A DNA stretch of 47,994 nt, from assembly GCA_025457915.1 (NCBI GenBank), contig JALOTL010000021.1:1-47994 (forward strand), given 5' to 3'. A program made the translations under genes and the position numbers. Below the pieces are notes generated by a model. The model saw nothing but the letters and a program-made list of their open reading frames with translations. It was not told the origin of the DNA and made no database searches. Positions 1 through 7,178 of the stretch are shown piece by piece. The DNA comes from Spirochaetota bacterium. GTDB taxonomy: Bacteria > Spirochaetota > UBA4802 > UBA5550. Position 1 is the stretch's first letter; the number at the start of each line of letters is the position of its first letter.

Positions 1-560
1 ATCACTCCGCCCATGGCGTCCGATCCGTAGAGGGTGCTCTGGGAACCCCTGATTATTTCCACCCTCTCAACGTTGTCCGTTGTGAGCCCCGCAAGATCGA
101 ATCCCTTGTCTGCGGATGAAGGGTCGTTTACCTTGACGCCGTCTATGAGGACGACGACGCTGGTATGGTCGGATCCCCTTATAGACGCAAAGGTGCTTCC
201 GCCGAATGAGGAGTTTCTCGTCACCGAAAGTCCTGGAACATCTTCAAGGAGTTCGCTTATTTCTCTCCTGCCTTTTCTTTCAATGTCCTCCGAGCTGATT
301 ACTGTGACGGAAGAGCCGGTCTCCCTCCTGTTGATTTCGGATTTTGTGGCGGTGATTACGATTTCCCCGTTTTTAGCGTAATCCGGCTTCCTGCTCACCG
401 GAGATTCCGCGGCTTTTTCTTCCGGTTTTTTTATCTCGGCCTTTTTTTCATCCGGTTTGACTTCAGTGGTTTCATTTTTTTCTTCTTGGGCGGGCGCGGG
501 AACGCCAGATGCGGACAGTAAGAACAGAACCGTAAGAGAGGAACAAAAATATCTAAGCAT
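1..560 (-). CDS. btuB: TonB-dependent outer-membrane receptor, BtuB-like (N-terminal part)
   Basis: This is the first ~186 codons of a TonB-dependent receptor; the gene runs off the left edge, so the barrel is not visible. The ATG at 560-558 follows a GGGGGT ribosome site. Residues 1-24 form a signal peptide ending near APAQ. A Lys/Glu-rich linker with Pro follows, then a TonB-box-like segment (GEIVITATKSE) and the plug domain with the usual landmarks: VTVISSEDIE, ISELLEDVPGL, ASIRG, VVVLIDGVKVND and VERVEIIRGSQSTLYGSDAMGG. Plug wording and the cobalamin riboswitch in its leader make vitamin B12 uptake (BtuB role) the best call. An ABC importer for the same kind of substrate lies at 6.4-8.9 kb. 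The family is certain; the B12 substrate is inferred from the riboswitch. Confidence 0.88.
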   Translation of the reverse strand, partial: MLRYFCSSLTVLFLLSASGVPAPAQEEKNETTEVKPDEKKAEIKKPEEKAAESPVSRKPDYAKNGEIVITATKSEINRRETGSSVTVISSEDIERKGRREISELLEDVPGLSVTRNSSFGGSTFASIRGSDHTSVVVLIDGVKVNDPSSADKGFDLAGLTTDNVERVEIIRGSQSTLYGSDAMGGV

Positions 561-641
561 TAAAAAATACCCCCAAGATTTATCGACGGGTGCTCCCGTC
601 ATAACCTGCATGCGGGGGATATCGTTGCGGATGAAGTCCTG

Positions 642-668
642 AAAACAAAAAACACGCGCGAGGCGTGT
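642..668 (-). terminator. Intrinsic terminator in the btuB leader
   Basis: Read on the minus strand, ACACGC-CTCGC-GCGTGT forms a six-base-pair hairpin at 668-652, followed directly by TTTTTTGTTTT. It sits between the cobalamin riboswitch core and the btuB start, where the expression platform of a transcription-terminating riboswitch belongs. The inference is that cobalamin binding favours this hairpin and stops transcription before btuB. Confidence 0.75.
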
Positions 669-699
669 AATTGGCAATCAGTCGTTTGATTACTGAATC

Positions 700-826
700 C
701 CATCCTCGAGGATACCCCAGTTGTTTGGAAGATCTGGCTTATCGGAATCTCTCCGTATCACAGTTGCGGGACAGCGCGGGAATCTCACCCGACTTCCTCC
801 AGTTGATGAAAAAGAACAAGTTACCC
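700..826 (-). promoter_or_regulatory. Cobalamin riboswitch (adenosylcobalamin class)
   Basis: On the minus strand the conserved core is readable: GGAAGTCGGGTGAGATTCCC (799-780 region), then GCGCTGTCCCGCAACTGTGA, and downstream the B12 box as AAGCCAGATCTTCC (740-727). These match the cobalamin riboswitch consensus blocks (GGTGnnAnTCC, CCCGCnACTGT and the GCCAG box) in the correct order and spacing. The element lies 140-270 bases upstream of the btuB start codon and is followed by an intrinsic terminator, so it should repress btuB when cobalamin is plentiful. The outer limits are approximate because the P1 stem is not sharply defined. Confidence 0.92.
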
Positions 827-830
827 GGAC

Positions 831-858
831 ATGAAAACCCGGCACAAGTTTTTGTCAA
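831..858 (-). promoter_or_regulatory. Possible sigma-70-type promoter for the btuB leader
   Basis: TTGACA (858-853) is a perfect -35 box. A weaker -10, TTTCAT (836-831), follows after 16 bases. Transcription would start just before the riboswitch core. The placement is good, but the -10 match is only moderate. Confidence 0.4.
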
Positions 859-874
859 ATATATTTCAATGGAT

Positions 875-2380
875 TTATTTAATCTTTATGTATTCGATTT
901 CGCCCGTTGATTCTTCATTTTTCGGAGAATAGAGGCAATAAACTCCTCTTTGTTTCAATTCCTGAATGACCGATGCTTCAATCCTGGTTGTTATCATCTC
1001 GCCGTCTATGTAAAGCGAGGCAAATCTTCCGTCTTCGCTTTTTAAGGTATAGGTATGCCATTCGCCTGTTTTCACGGGAACGGTCCTGCCGGAGGATTCA
1101 ACGGTCTGTGGCATGAGTTTTACGTAAAAAGAAAGCCCGTTCCCCATGCCGTATGCCAGGATGACAAGGGAGCCCCCGCCGGTAAGCCTCGCCCTGGATG
1201 ATATCGTAAAAGACCTCGTTGTGCCGTGCCTTACAAAAAGGCCAGCCGATCCGGCCCTGGAAGAATTTATCACGGCCGTTTTTTTGCCTGATCTTGAGGC
1301 GAACCCGATCGCCGACCTGTCTGATCCCTGGATGTGTGCCCAGTTTTTCGGGGTATTCGAATCCTCCCACTCATCGAATGTCTCTTCAATGGTCCATTTA
1401 TCCGCGGCTTCCTCGGTTTTGTATTTCGAGATGTCAAGAGGTTTTAGGAATTTGCCGAATATCCACCCCTTCAGGCCCCCCAGCGTGGAAACCCTGTACC
1501 AGTAATCCCTCCTGTCGCCTATCTGCGTGGTATCCATGGATTTTTCCAGCTGTATGAGGATTTCATCCCTGGCGATTTTACCTACCAGTTTCCCATCTGT
1601 CCCGGGGGAGTTCCTCATATTGACGTTGTTCGCGTCGGAGATGTAAAGCTTGCCGGTTTCAGGGCTTGTCGGGTATCTGCCGACATAGCTTATAATTATG
1701 TTCCATACCTGGTCCTTCTTGTCCACTACGTTGAGGTTTTCCTTCTGGAGGCCGTCGAAAATCATCCTGGCGAGCTGGGCTATGTAGTTTGTATTCGGGT
1801 ATCTCGTGTAAAAATTAACAATCGAGGAGAGGAGCTTCTCCGGTTCGGTTCTTTCGGTTTTCTGGACCTCTTCGAAGTCAAGGTCTTCTATGAGTCCGCT
1901 GCCCTTGTATTTTGAGATGAACTCCTCGTAGAACCTTCCCCTTGACGCGATCCTGCTTTTTTTTCTTGAGTACACAAGGGCAAGGTCGCCCCCGGTTTTC
2001 TTGTTTATATCGGACAGCTTTTCGCTTATTTTTTTTGACGAGTTGTTGAAATCAGCCGTGCCTTTTTTTTCAAGGGACGCCGATGTGAGCTCATCCTCGA
2101 ATTTTTTTTCCAGTTTCAGGGCCAGTCCGTTCAGGGATCTGCACCTGTAATAATAGATTTTTTCTGACCTTTCATAGTCGGAAACCTGGGACAGTCTGTT
2201 CAGCTCGACGATTGCGTCGAGATAGTCCTGGTCCTCGTATTCATTTATAGCGGATTCCAGGTCGTCGGATTTAAAGACATTGATTGCGGTAACTGCTCCG
2301 ACCGTGGCGATAATCGCAATTGTCAGAAATATGAAAAATTTTCTCGCGTTGTCAGTGAAAAAAGCCGTCCTTTTCTTCAA
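875..2380 (-). CDS. Membrane-anchored protein with SH3b and LamG-like domains
   Basis: A 501-residue protein of unknown exact role. Residues about 13-32 form a single membrane helix near the N-terminus, so most of the protein is probably periplasmic. Residues 40-235 are helical and charged, with a TPR-like look (EYEDQDYLDAIVELNRLSQ). Residues 244-315 are a bacterial SH3 domain (NVNMRNSPGTDGKLVGKI... YWYRVSTLGGLKGWIFGKFL), often used to bind peptidoglycan or peptides. Residues 335-501 look like a concanavalin/LamG-type beta-sandwich (FDEWEDS... GEWHTYTLKSEDGRFASLYIDGE). The start is TTG with a strong AAAGGAGG site that lies inside the end of the upstream apgM gene. Only one base separates the two genes, so they are probably translationally coupled. 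Domain assignments come from motif reading; function is open. Confidence 0.7.
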   Translation of the reverse strand: MKKRTAFFTDNARKFFIFLTIAIIATVGAVTAINVFKSDDLESAINEYEDQDYLDAIVELNRLSQVSDYERSEKIYYYRCRSLNGLALKLEKKFEDELTSASLEKKGTADFNNSSKKISEKLSDINKKTGGDLALVYSRKKSRIASRGRFYEEFISKYKGSGLIEDLDFEEVQKTERTEPEKLLSSIVNFYTRYPNTNYIAQLARMIFDGLQKENLNVVDKKDQVWNIIISYVGRYPTSPETGKLYISDANNVNMRNSPGTDGKLVGKIARDEILIQLEKSMDTTQIGDRRDYWYRVSTLGGLKGWIFGKFLKPLDISKYKTEEAADKWTIEETFDEWEDSNTPKNWAHIQGSDRSAIGFASRSGKKTAVINSSRAGSAGLFVRHGTTRSFTISSRARLTGGGSLVILAYGMGNGLSFYVKLMPQTVESSGRTVPVKTGEWHTYTLKSEDGRFASLYIDGEMITTRIEASVIQELKQRGVYCLYSPKNEESTGEIEYIKIK

Positions 2381-2381
2381 T

Positions 2382-3623
2382 TTATAAAGCCTCCTTTATC
2401 AAAGAGCTGTCTCCTTTTACCATGAATTCAAGAAGTTTGTGGCCTTCAATGAATGCCCCGGTTTCCCGCGCCGCTTTTTCTGAAAAGGCGGCTGCAGGCC
2501 TTTTTTTCAGGCCGCCTTTCCATCCGGCTGTTTTATGAATTGCAAACGGCACTGGTTCGCCTGAATGGGTCCTTAAACTTAACGGGGTGGGATGGTCCGG
2601 CATGACCAGTATGGTGCATGACCACCGGTCCGCGACGCGTTGAAGGACCCTGCCGACGACTCTGCTGTCGAAGTCCTCGATGGCCTTGATCTTGTGTTCG
2701 AGGTCGCCCTCATGGCCTGATTCGTCCGGGGATTCAACATGAAGGATCACCAGGTCCGCTTCATCCAGGACCGACACGAGCGCATCGGCCTTTCCCTCGT
2801 AATTCGTGTCTAGGTATCCTGTGGCGCCGTCAACATGCAGAGATTTCATGCCGGCGGCTTTTCCTATTCCGTGTATCAGATCTACTGCCGATATTGTGTA
2901 TCCCTTCAATCCGAATTTTTCAATTATGGGTTTCATTGCAGGCTTCTTTCCGCCTCCCCAGATCCAGAGGGATTCTGGATCGCCCCTGTATTTTTTTCTC
3001 GCGTAAGCGACGGCACCGGATGAGGATATTATTGTTTTTGATTTATCCATGATGCTTATCAGCAGGTCGGACCCTTTGCCCGAGGGAAGGTAACCGGAGG
3101 CATTCCTGCCCTGTATGTCATGCGGGGGAGTGGAGACGGTTATTTCATCATAGGGATATCCCCGCCAGATCATCAGGTTCCTGTATGATACCCCTGGATA
3201 AAATTCAATACCGTCTATTCTGACGGCTCTGGATATTTCATCGATCAATATTTTAGAGAATTCGGATGAGATATGGCCCGCGCTGAAATCCTCCATGATG
3301 CCGTTTTTTATCGTTACGGTGTTTACCCTGAACGCCGCATCGCTTCCGGCGAGATCTATTCCCATATTGATGGCCTCGAGAGGGGCCCTGCCGGTGTAGT
3401 AGTTCCTCGGGTCATAACCGAATATGGACAGGTTCGCGGTATCGCTGCCGGGCTGCATTCCCTCGGGTACGGTCCTTGAAAGCCCCGCGATCCCGTTTTT
3501 CGCGATGAAATCCATGTTAGGGGTTTTTGCGTACTCGAGCGGCGTCATTCCACCGAGGGACGGCACCGGATAATCGGCCATGCCGTCTCCGATAAGGATT
3601 ATGTATTTTTCTTTATTTTTCAT
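2382..3623 (-). CDS. apgM: Cofactor-independent phosphoglycerate mutase (archaeal type)
   Basis: A 413-residue enzyme of the alkaline-phosphatase superfamily that interconverts 3- and 2-phosphoglycerate in glycolysis. Metal-binding and catalytic motifs are present: ILIGDGMADYP at the N-terminus, GSDTANLSIFGYDP containing the presumed Ser/Thr nucleophile, ESPDESGHEGD in the middle and MPDHPTP near the C-terminus. The length fits the 400-420 residues of the family. The chosen ATG (3623-3621) gives MKNKEKYIILIGDG, which aligns with family N-termini; a TTG six codons upstream (3641) is an alternative. Neither has a good ribosome site. A TATAAT at 3661-3656 could serve as a -10 box for a very short leader. 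It probably shares a transcript with the SH3b gene downstream. Confidence 0.88.
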   Translation of the reverse strand: MKNKEKYIILIGDGMADYPVPSLGGMTPLEYAKTPNMDFIAKNGIAGLSRTVPEGMQPGSDTANLSIFGYDPRNYYTGRAPLEAINMGIDLAGSDAAFRVNTVTIKNGIMEDFSAGHISSEFSKILIDEISRAVRIDGIEFYPGVSYRNLMIWRGYPYDEITVSTPPHDIQGRNASGYLPSGKGSDLLISIMDKSKTIISSSGAVAYARKKYRGDPESLWIWGGGKKPAMKPIIEKFGLKGYTISAVDLIHGIGKAAGMKSLHVDGATGYLDTNYEGKADALVSVLDEADLVILHVESPDESGHEGDLEHKIKAIEDFDSRVVGRVLQRVADRWSCTILVMPDHPTPLSLRTHSGEPVPFAIHKTAGWKGGLKKRPAAAFSEKAARETGAFIEGHKLLEFMVKGDSSLIKEAL

Positions 3624-3641
3624 TTTTTTCGGAATATGCAA

Positions 3642-3954
3642 ATATCATCTTACCGATTATAATTGTCAATTTTTCTATTTTTACAGTCATATTTTTTTCT
3701 CTGCGGTTAAATAATGATTCCCGGATCTGACGGTATTATATCATTGCGTTATGAATGGAAAACCTTGCTGGTGCGTAATCAAGTGATGAGCGGAGAAAAC
3801 GATATTAATACTGCCGATTAAATATATTTAATTTCTCAATAATTTTACCTGAAAATTTTACATTGAAACCGGCGGTTTAAAAACCGCTTGAATTAAAACG
3901 CGGGATGATTTTAGATTTTCCGGAAAAACAACCGGCCATGGAGCTGATGCCATA
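3642..3954. other. Divergent AT-rich intergenic region with an inverted repeat
   Basis: This stretch separates apgM (minus) from the amidase gene (plus) and should hold both promoters. A TATAAT at 3656-3661 on the minus strand is a candidate -10 for apgM. A perfect inverted repeat, GCGGTTT-AA-AAACCGC, lies at 3872-3887, 68 bases before the amidase start; it could be an operator or leader hairpin. No coding sequence or RNA gene was recognised here. Confidence 0.5.
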
Positions 3955-4758
3955 ATGAAAATTTCAGTGTCAATTGCCCAGATTTCCGTCAGTAATTCAA
4001 GTCCGGAGGATAACCTTTCGAAGGCCGCCCTGCTGGCGGGTGAGGCTTCGCGGAGGGGCAGCGATGTCATATGCTTCCCGGAGATGTGGACCACGGGATT
4101 CAACTGGGAGAACAACAGGCGGATTGCTGCGGAACATGAAAAAATCGCGGATGCCGTGGGCGAGCTGGCAAGGAAAAATTCGATATGGATCAACGGATCG
4201 ATGCTGTCCGCCGTCGGGGACGGCGGTGTTTCCAACACGTCGATCCTTTTCAATCCGGAAGGAGGCAGGTCCGGCGCATACAGCAAAGTGCATCTTTTCA
4301 GCCTCATTCATGAAGACAGACACATGGTCCCGGGCAATTCTGTCTGCGTTGTGGACGCTCCATGGGGAAGGACCGGCCTGGCGATATGCTATGATATAAG
4401 GTTTCCCGAGCTTTTCCGGACCTACGCTCTCAGGGGCGTGAAAATAGTTTTTTTCTCGGCCGCCTTTCCCCATCCGAGGCTGGACCACTGGCAGATCCTG
4501 TTGAGGGCCAGGGCAATAGAGAACCAGATGTTCATCATCGGGACGAACCAGGTAGGTAGCGAAGATCTCGGTCCCGCCGGGAAGGTGACGTATTTCGGCC
4601 ATTCGTCAATAATAGATCCGCGCGGCAGGACCGTCATCGAGGCGGATGAAACCGGAGAGACGCTGATTACAGGGGTTATAGATATGGACATCGTCGATGA
4701 AATACGGGGAGAAATGAGGGTGATTGAAGACCGGAGACCGGATGTCTATGGGCTTTGA
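3955..4758 (+). CDS. Carbon-nitrogen hydrolase (nitrilase superfamily, omega-amidase-like)
   Basis: A 267-residue cytoplasmic amidase. The Glu-Lys-Cys triad is visible: Glu43 in CFPEMWTTGF, Lys111 in YSKVHLFSL and Cys145 in GLAICYDIRFPELFR. The words FPEMWTTGF and IRFPELFR resemble the YafV/Nit2 omega-amidase branch, which hydrolyses 2-oxoglutaramate or 2-oxosuccinamate in amino-acid salvage. The exact substrate cannot be told from sequence alone. The length is normal for a single-domain member. It is transcribed alone and converges on moaE with a 29-base gap. Confidence 0.88.
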   Translation: MKISVSIAQISVSNSSPEDNLSKAALLAGEASRRGSDVICFPEMWTTGFNWENNRRIAAEHEKIADAVGELARKNSIWINGSMLSAVGDGGVSNTSILFNPEGGRSGAYSKVHLFSLIHEDRHMVPGNSVCVVDAPWGRTGLAICYDIRFPELFRTYALRGVKIVFFSAAFPHPRLDHWQILLRARAIENQMFIIGTNQVGSEDLGPAGKVTYFGHSSIIDPRGRTVIEADETGETLITGVIDMDIVDEIRGEMRVIEDRRPDVYGL

Positions 4759-4787
4759 GTACGGCCCGGATCAAAGGCCGGAAAGGG

Positions 4788-5210
4788 TCAGGTCCTGTCG
4801 TGAACCCAGCTTGAACCGTCAGTATAGAACTCCTTTTTCCATATGGGGACCCTTTTTTTTATCTGGTCGATTATATACATGCAGGCCTGGAAGGATTCGG
4901 CCCTGTGGGGTGAAGCCACGCATATGAAAATGCTGGCTTCGCCGATTTCTATCCTGCCTGTCCTGTGTGCCACCGTGCAGGAGCTTATTTTCCAGTTTAA
5001 AGCGGCCTCGTCTGAAATTTTTTCAAGCTCCTTCCTGGCCATACCGTCGTAGGACTCATATTCAAGATATGTGACCGTCCTGTTATTGGAGTTTTTTCTG
5101 GGCCTGCCTGTGAAGCTCACGATGGAGCCGTCTTCATCGGTTCCGCATTCCGCGAGGTGCATACCTGTATCGATCGGCTCCTTCTGTATGGAGATGGATT
5201 TCATATTCAT
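4788..5210 (-). CDS. moaE: Molybdopterin synthase catalytic subunit MoaE
   Basis: MoaE takes sulfur from the thiocarboxylated C-terminus of MoaD and inserts it into cyclic pyranopterin monophosphate to make molybdopterin. The 140-residue protein shows the family blocks GSIVSFTGRPR (28-38), HRTGRIEIGEASIFICVASPHR (82-103) and KKRVPIWKKE (118-127), including the catalytic lysines near 119 and 126, and ends with the typical WVH. It overlaps moaD by four bases (5207-5210), so the two subunits are translationally coupled. moaA lies about 25 kb away at 30.4 kb; moaC, mogA and moeA were not seen in this window. Confidence 0.93.
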   Translation of the reverse strand: MNMKSISIQKEPIDTGMHLAECGTDEDGSIVSFTGRPRKNSNNRTVTYLEYESYDGMARKELEKISDEAALNWKISSCTVAHRTGRIEIGEASIFICVASPHRAESFQACMYIIDQIKKRVPIWKKEFYTDGSSWVHDRT

Positions 5211-5461
5211 CCGCCGCTTACCGGTGGAAAAATTGCCAGGATATCTCCGTCGGAAAGAATGGTTTCACCGGAACCGTATTCTTCGTTTACCGCGAAAAGC
5301 ACGGCCGTAATGTCATATGCATGTCCCGCGCATTTAAGTATCATCCTGAAAACGCTTTCTGCGGTAATGCCGTCTGAAACTATGAGTTCCTTTTCGTCAA
5401 ATCCCAGGGCATCCCTCAGACCCGCGAAAATCTTCACCCTGATTTTCATGAGAAAATTCAA
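5207..5461 (-). CDS. moaD: Molybdopterin synthase sulfur carrier subunit MoaD
   Basis: A small ubiquitin-like (beta-grasp) protein of 84 residues. It ends in Gly-Gly (IFPPVSGG), the tail that is adenylated and thiocarboxylated to carry sulfur to MoaE. IRVKIFAGLRDALG at the N-terminus and LSDGDILAIFPPVSGG at the C-terminus are family hallmarks. The start is probably the TTG at 5461, with GGAG four bases upstream, overlapping the stop of the preceding gene by four bases. An ATG four codons in (5449) is an alternative. Confidence 0.92.
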   Translation of the reverse strand: MNFLMKIRVKIFAGLRDALGFDEKELIVSDGITAESVFRMILKCAGHAYDITAVLFAVNEEYGSGETILSDGDILAIFPPVSGG

Positions 5462-5799
5462 TTGCTCCGCTTGTATCTTTTGTAAAGAAAAACGTAGTGC
5501 TTTATGTACGGCTGGAAAATTTCATCGAAGGATGATACGTCGACGCCCTTGGGCTCCCTGAGGATGCTCATAAGGTTCGTCTTGGTAATATCTTCCTCGC
5601 ATGTATCTATAATAACCTTGAAGCGCTTGATGACCTCCCTGTCGACGGCATCGGAAGACAGCTTGTTCATCTCCATATACAGGCGGAGAAGGTTCGTCTT
5701 TTTTTTCCTTTTTTTGCTCTTAAGATCGGATGAAGGAGTCGAAACAACCGCCGATCTTGCAGGTTTTTTCGCTGTCCTGGATTTGGACTTAACAGCCAT
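5458..5799 (-). CDS. Basic protein of unknown function upstream of moaD
   Basis: A 113-residue protein not assigned to a known family. The first 40 residues are very rich in Lys, Arg, Ser and Ala and look disordered. The rest is helical (LLRLYMEMNKLSSDAVDREVIKRFKVIID) and ends in an aromatic, basic tail (HYVFLYKRYKRSN). The ATG has a GGGGG ribosome site six bases upstream. It overlaps moaD by four bases, so it is the first gene of a three-gene coupled unit, although nothing in it suggests a cofactor-synthesis role. The Lys-rich tail would suit a nucleic-acid-binding protein, but that is only a composition-based guess. Confidence 0.6.
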   Translation of the reverse strand: MAVKSKSRTAKKPARSAVVSTPSSDLKSKKRKKKTNLLRLYMEMNKLSSDAVDREVIKRFKVIIDTCEEDITKTNLMSILREPKGVDVSSFDEIFQPYIKHYVFLYKRYKRSN

Positions 5800-5829
5800 A
5801 AAATTCCCCCACTTTATGAATCATCGGCG

Positions 5830-5857
5830 ATGTTAGAATATACTGTGTGTCTGTAAA
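5830..5857 (-). promoter_or_regulatory. Candidate promoter for the basic protein-moaD-moaE unit
   Basis: On the minus strand TTTACA (5857-5852) and TAACAT (5835-5830) are spaced by 16 bases, about 30 bases before the start codon. A small inverted repeat, TGTGT...ACACA, overlaps the -35 side. Both boxes are only moderate matches. Confidence 0.3.
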
Positions 5858-6108
5858 CACAATTTTGGAAAAAAAAGAACAAGTAAATCCATGAAAAAGT
5901 CTTCTTAAATCGTCAATTGCTGATAATCCCAAGGGTTGCAGTTTTTTTATTCGATGCCGAGTATCTTTTTCAAACCTTAAAAAATCTATTATTTCCCGCC
6001 GGAATGCTGATCGTTCGGCATTTAAAGACCAAAAAATGAAGTCTTTTGATAAACTTGCGCGCTCTTCCTGCCGATATATATTGAAATATCTCTTTTCCAG
6101 AGGTTAAT
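5858..6108. other. Intergenic region with a hairpin, no gene recognised
   Basis: Together with 5800-5857 this separates the minus-strand moa unit from the plus-strand zinc-ribbon gene. The one clear structure is a hairpin at 6003-6022, AATGCTGA-TCGT-TCGGCATT (eight pairs including one G-U), followed by a short TTT. No riboswitch consensus was found here, so the ABC importer downstream does not appear to share the btuB control element. Confidence 0.4.
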
Positions 6109-6240
6109 ATGAAGTGTTCAAAATGCGGCATGATATTGAATAATCTCAATCATTATTATATTCCCCAGAAAAACAAGAAGGAAGGATTGAGATATTGCTT
6201 CAAATGCGCAAGGGAGGAACACGTGGTCACACTCGTGTAA
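6109..6240 (+). CDS. Small zinc-ribbon protein (43 residues)
   Basis: A short gene with an AGAGG ribosome site six bases before its ATG. The product begins MKCSKCGMIL and has a second pair in YCFKCAREE, giving two CxxC knuckles 24 residues apart, which is a typical zinc-ribbon layout. There is no membrane segment or signal. It precedes the ABC importer genes by about 125 bases. Small zinc ribbons like this often bind nucleic acid or protein partners, but nothing more specific can be said. The clean ribosome site and the paired cysteines argue that it is real. Confidence 0.6.
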   Translation: MKCSKCGMILNNLNHYYIPQKNKKEGLRYCFKCAREEHVVTLV

Positions 6241-6365
6241 CGCCGGTGTGTTTGAAGTATGCGCGGTATCAATTCAGGAACCCGTGAAATATTTGCTTGA
6301 TTTTATTTCTTCGAATTAATTATTCTGCAGATTCCCCTATTGTCAGTTTTTTCTCCCGGAGACCT

Positions 6366-7178
6366 ATGGCAAGAATCCTGTTGTTTTCATTTTTATTGCC
6401 GCTCAATTTTTCCTGCGTCAAGGAAAACGGAACACCGGCTCCCGGTAAAATCGCCAGGGTGGTTTCGCTTTCCCCGTCCGTAACAAGGATGATGATCGAC
6501 CTGGGATGCGCGGACCTTGTTGTCGGAATAACGACCTATCAGCCCCTTGTGCGTGGCGCCGAAACGGTAGGCACGCTTCTGCGTCCGTCCCCGGAGAGGA
6601 TTATGAGGCTGAAGCCTGACGTGATATTTTATTCCGAAGAGGACTCCGTCGTCCAGGAGTTTGAATGCCTGACGGGCATGAATACGCACCGTTTCAAAAA
6701 AAACGGCGGGTTCGGGGACATCCGCGATAATTATCTGACCCTCGCCGGAATGACAGGGAGAAGCGATGCGGCAGCGATAAAAATAAGGAAGTATGAAGCA
6801 GACCTGGATGCGGCAAGGCCGGCGCGATCCAGGGGAAGCCTCGCCCTTTTCGTTTCGCCCCGGCCGCTCGTGGCCGTATCTGGGAAGTCATATATCGGAT
6901 CCATAATCAGGGACGCCGGAGGCGTCAACGTCTATGAGCGGCTCGGGATACCTTATTCCCCGGTGACCCTGGAATCCCTGGCGAGGATGAATCCAGGGAT
7001 AATAATAGTGGTTGCGGGAGACGCGGGCGAGAGAGCGGAATACGATCGCGTTTTTTCTGGGCCGGGCCTGTCCGGAATGCGGATATTCCAGGTCGGACCG
7101 GAAAGCATTTCGCACTATACTCCGGCCGATTACGTTGAATCGGTGCGGATAATTTCAGGTATATTGAATAAAATATGA
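6366..7178 (+). CDS. ABC importer substrate-binding lipoprotein (BtuF/FecB type)
   Basis: A class III periplasmic binding protein of 270 residues for a corrinoid or iron-chelate ABC importer. From the chosen ATG (6366, GGAG just upstream) the product starts MARILLFSFLLPLNFSC, a lipoprotein signal with lipobox Cys. The mature part has the family opening RVVSLSPSVTRMMIDLGCADLVVGITTY, followed by LRPSPERIMRLKPDVIF and SIIRDAGGVNVYE. An ATG 23 codons upstream lacks a signal peptide and is less likely. The gene overlaps the permease gene by four bases (ATGA). BtuB with a B12 riboswitch nearby favours cobalamin as substrate, but no riboswitch was found here and iron-siderophore or haem transport is not excluded. 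Confidence 0.82.
   Translation: MARILLFSFLLPLNFSCVKENGTPAPGKIARVVSLSPSVTRMMIDLGCADLVVGITTYQPLVRGAETVGTLLRPSPERIMRLKPDVIFYSEEDSVVQEFECLTGMNTHRFKKNGGFGDIRDNYLTLAGMTGRSDAAAIKIRKYEADLDAARPARSRGSLALFVSPRPLVAVSGKSYIGSIIRDAGGVNVYERLGIPYSPVTLESLARMNPGIIIVVAGDAGERAEYDRVFSGPGLSGMRIFQVGPESISHYTPADYVESVRIISGILNKI

Noticed and set aside
671-910. Open frame on the plus strand across the btuB leader
   Set aside because: It is the complement of the cobalamin riboswitch and the end of the SH3b gene; it has no ribosome site and no protein-like pattern.
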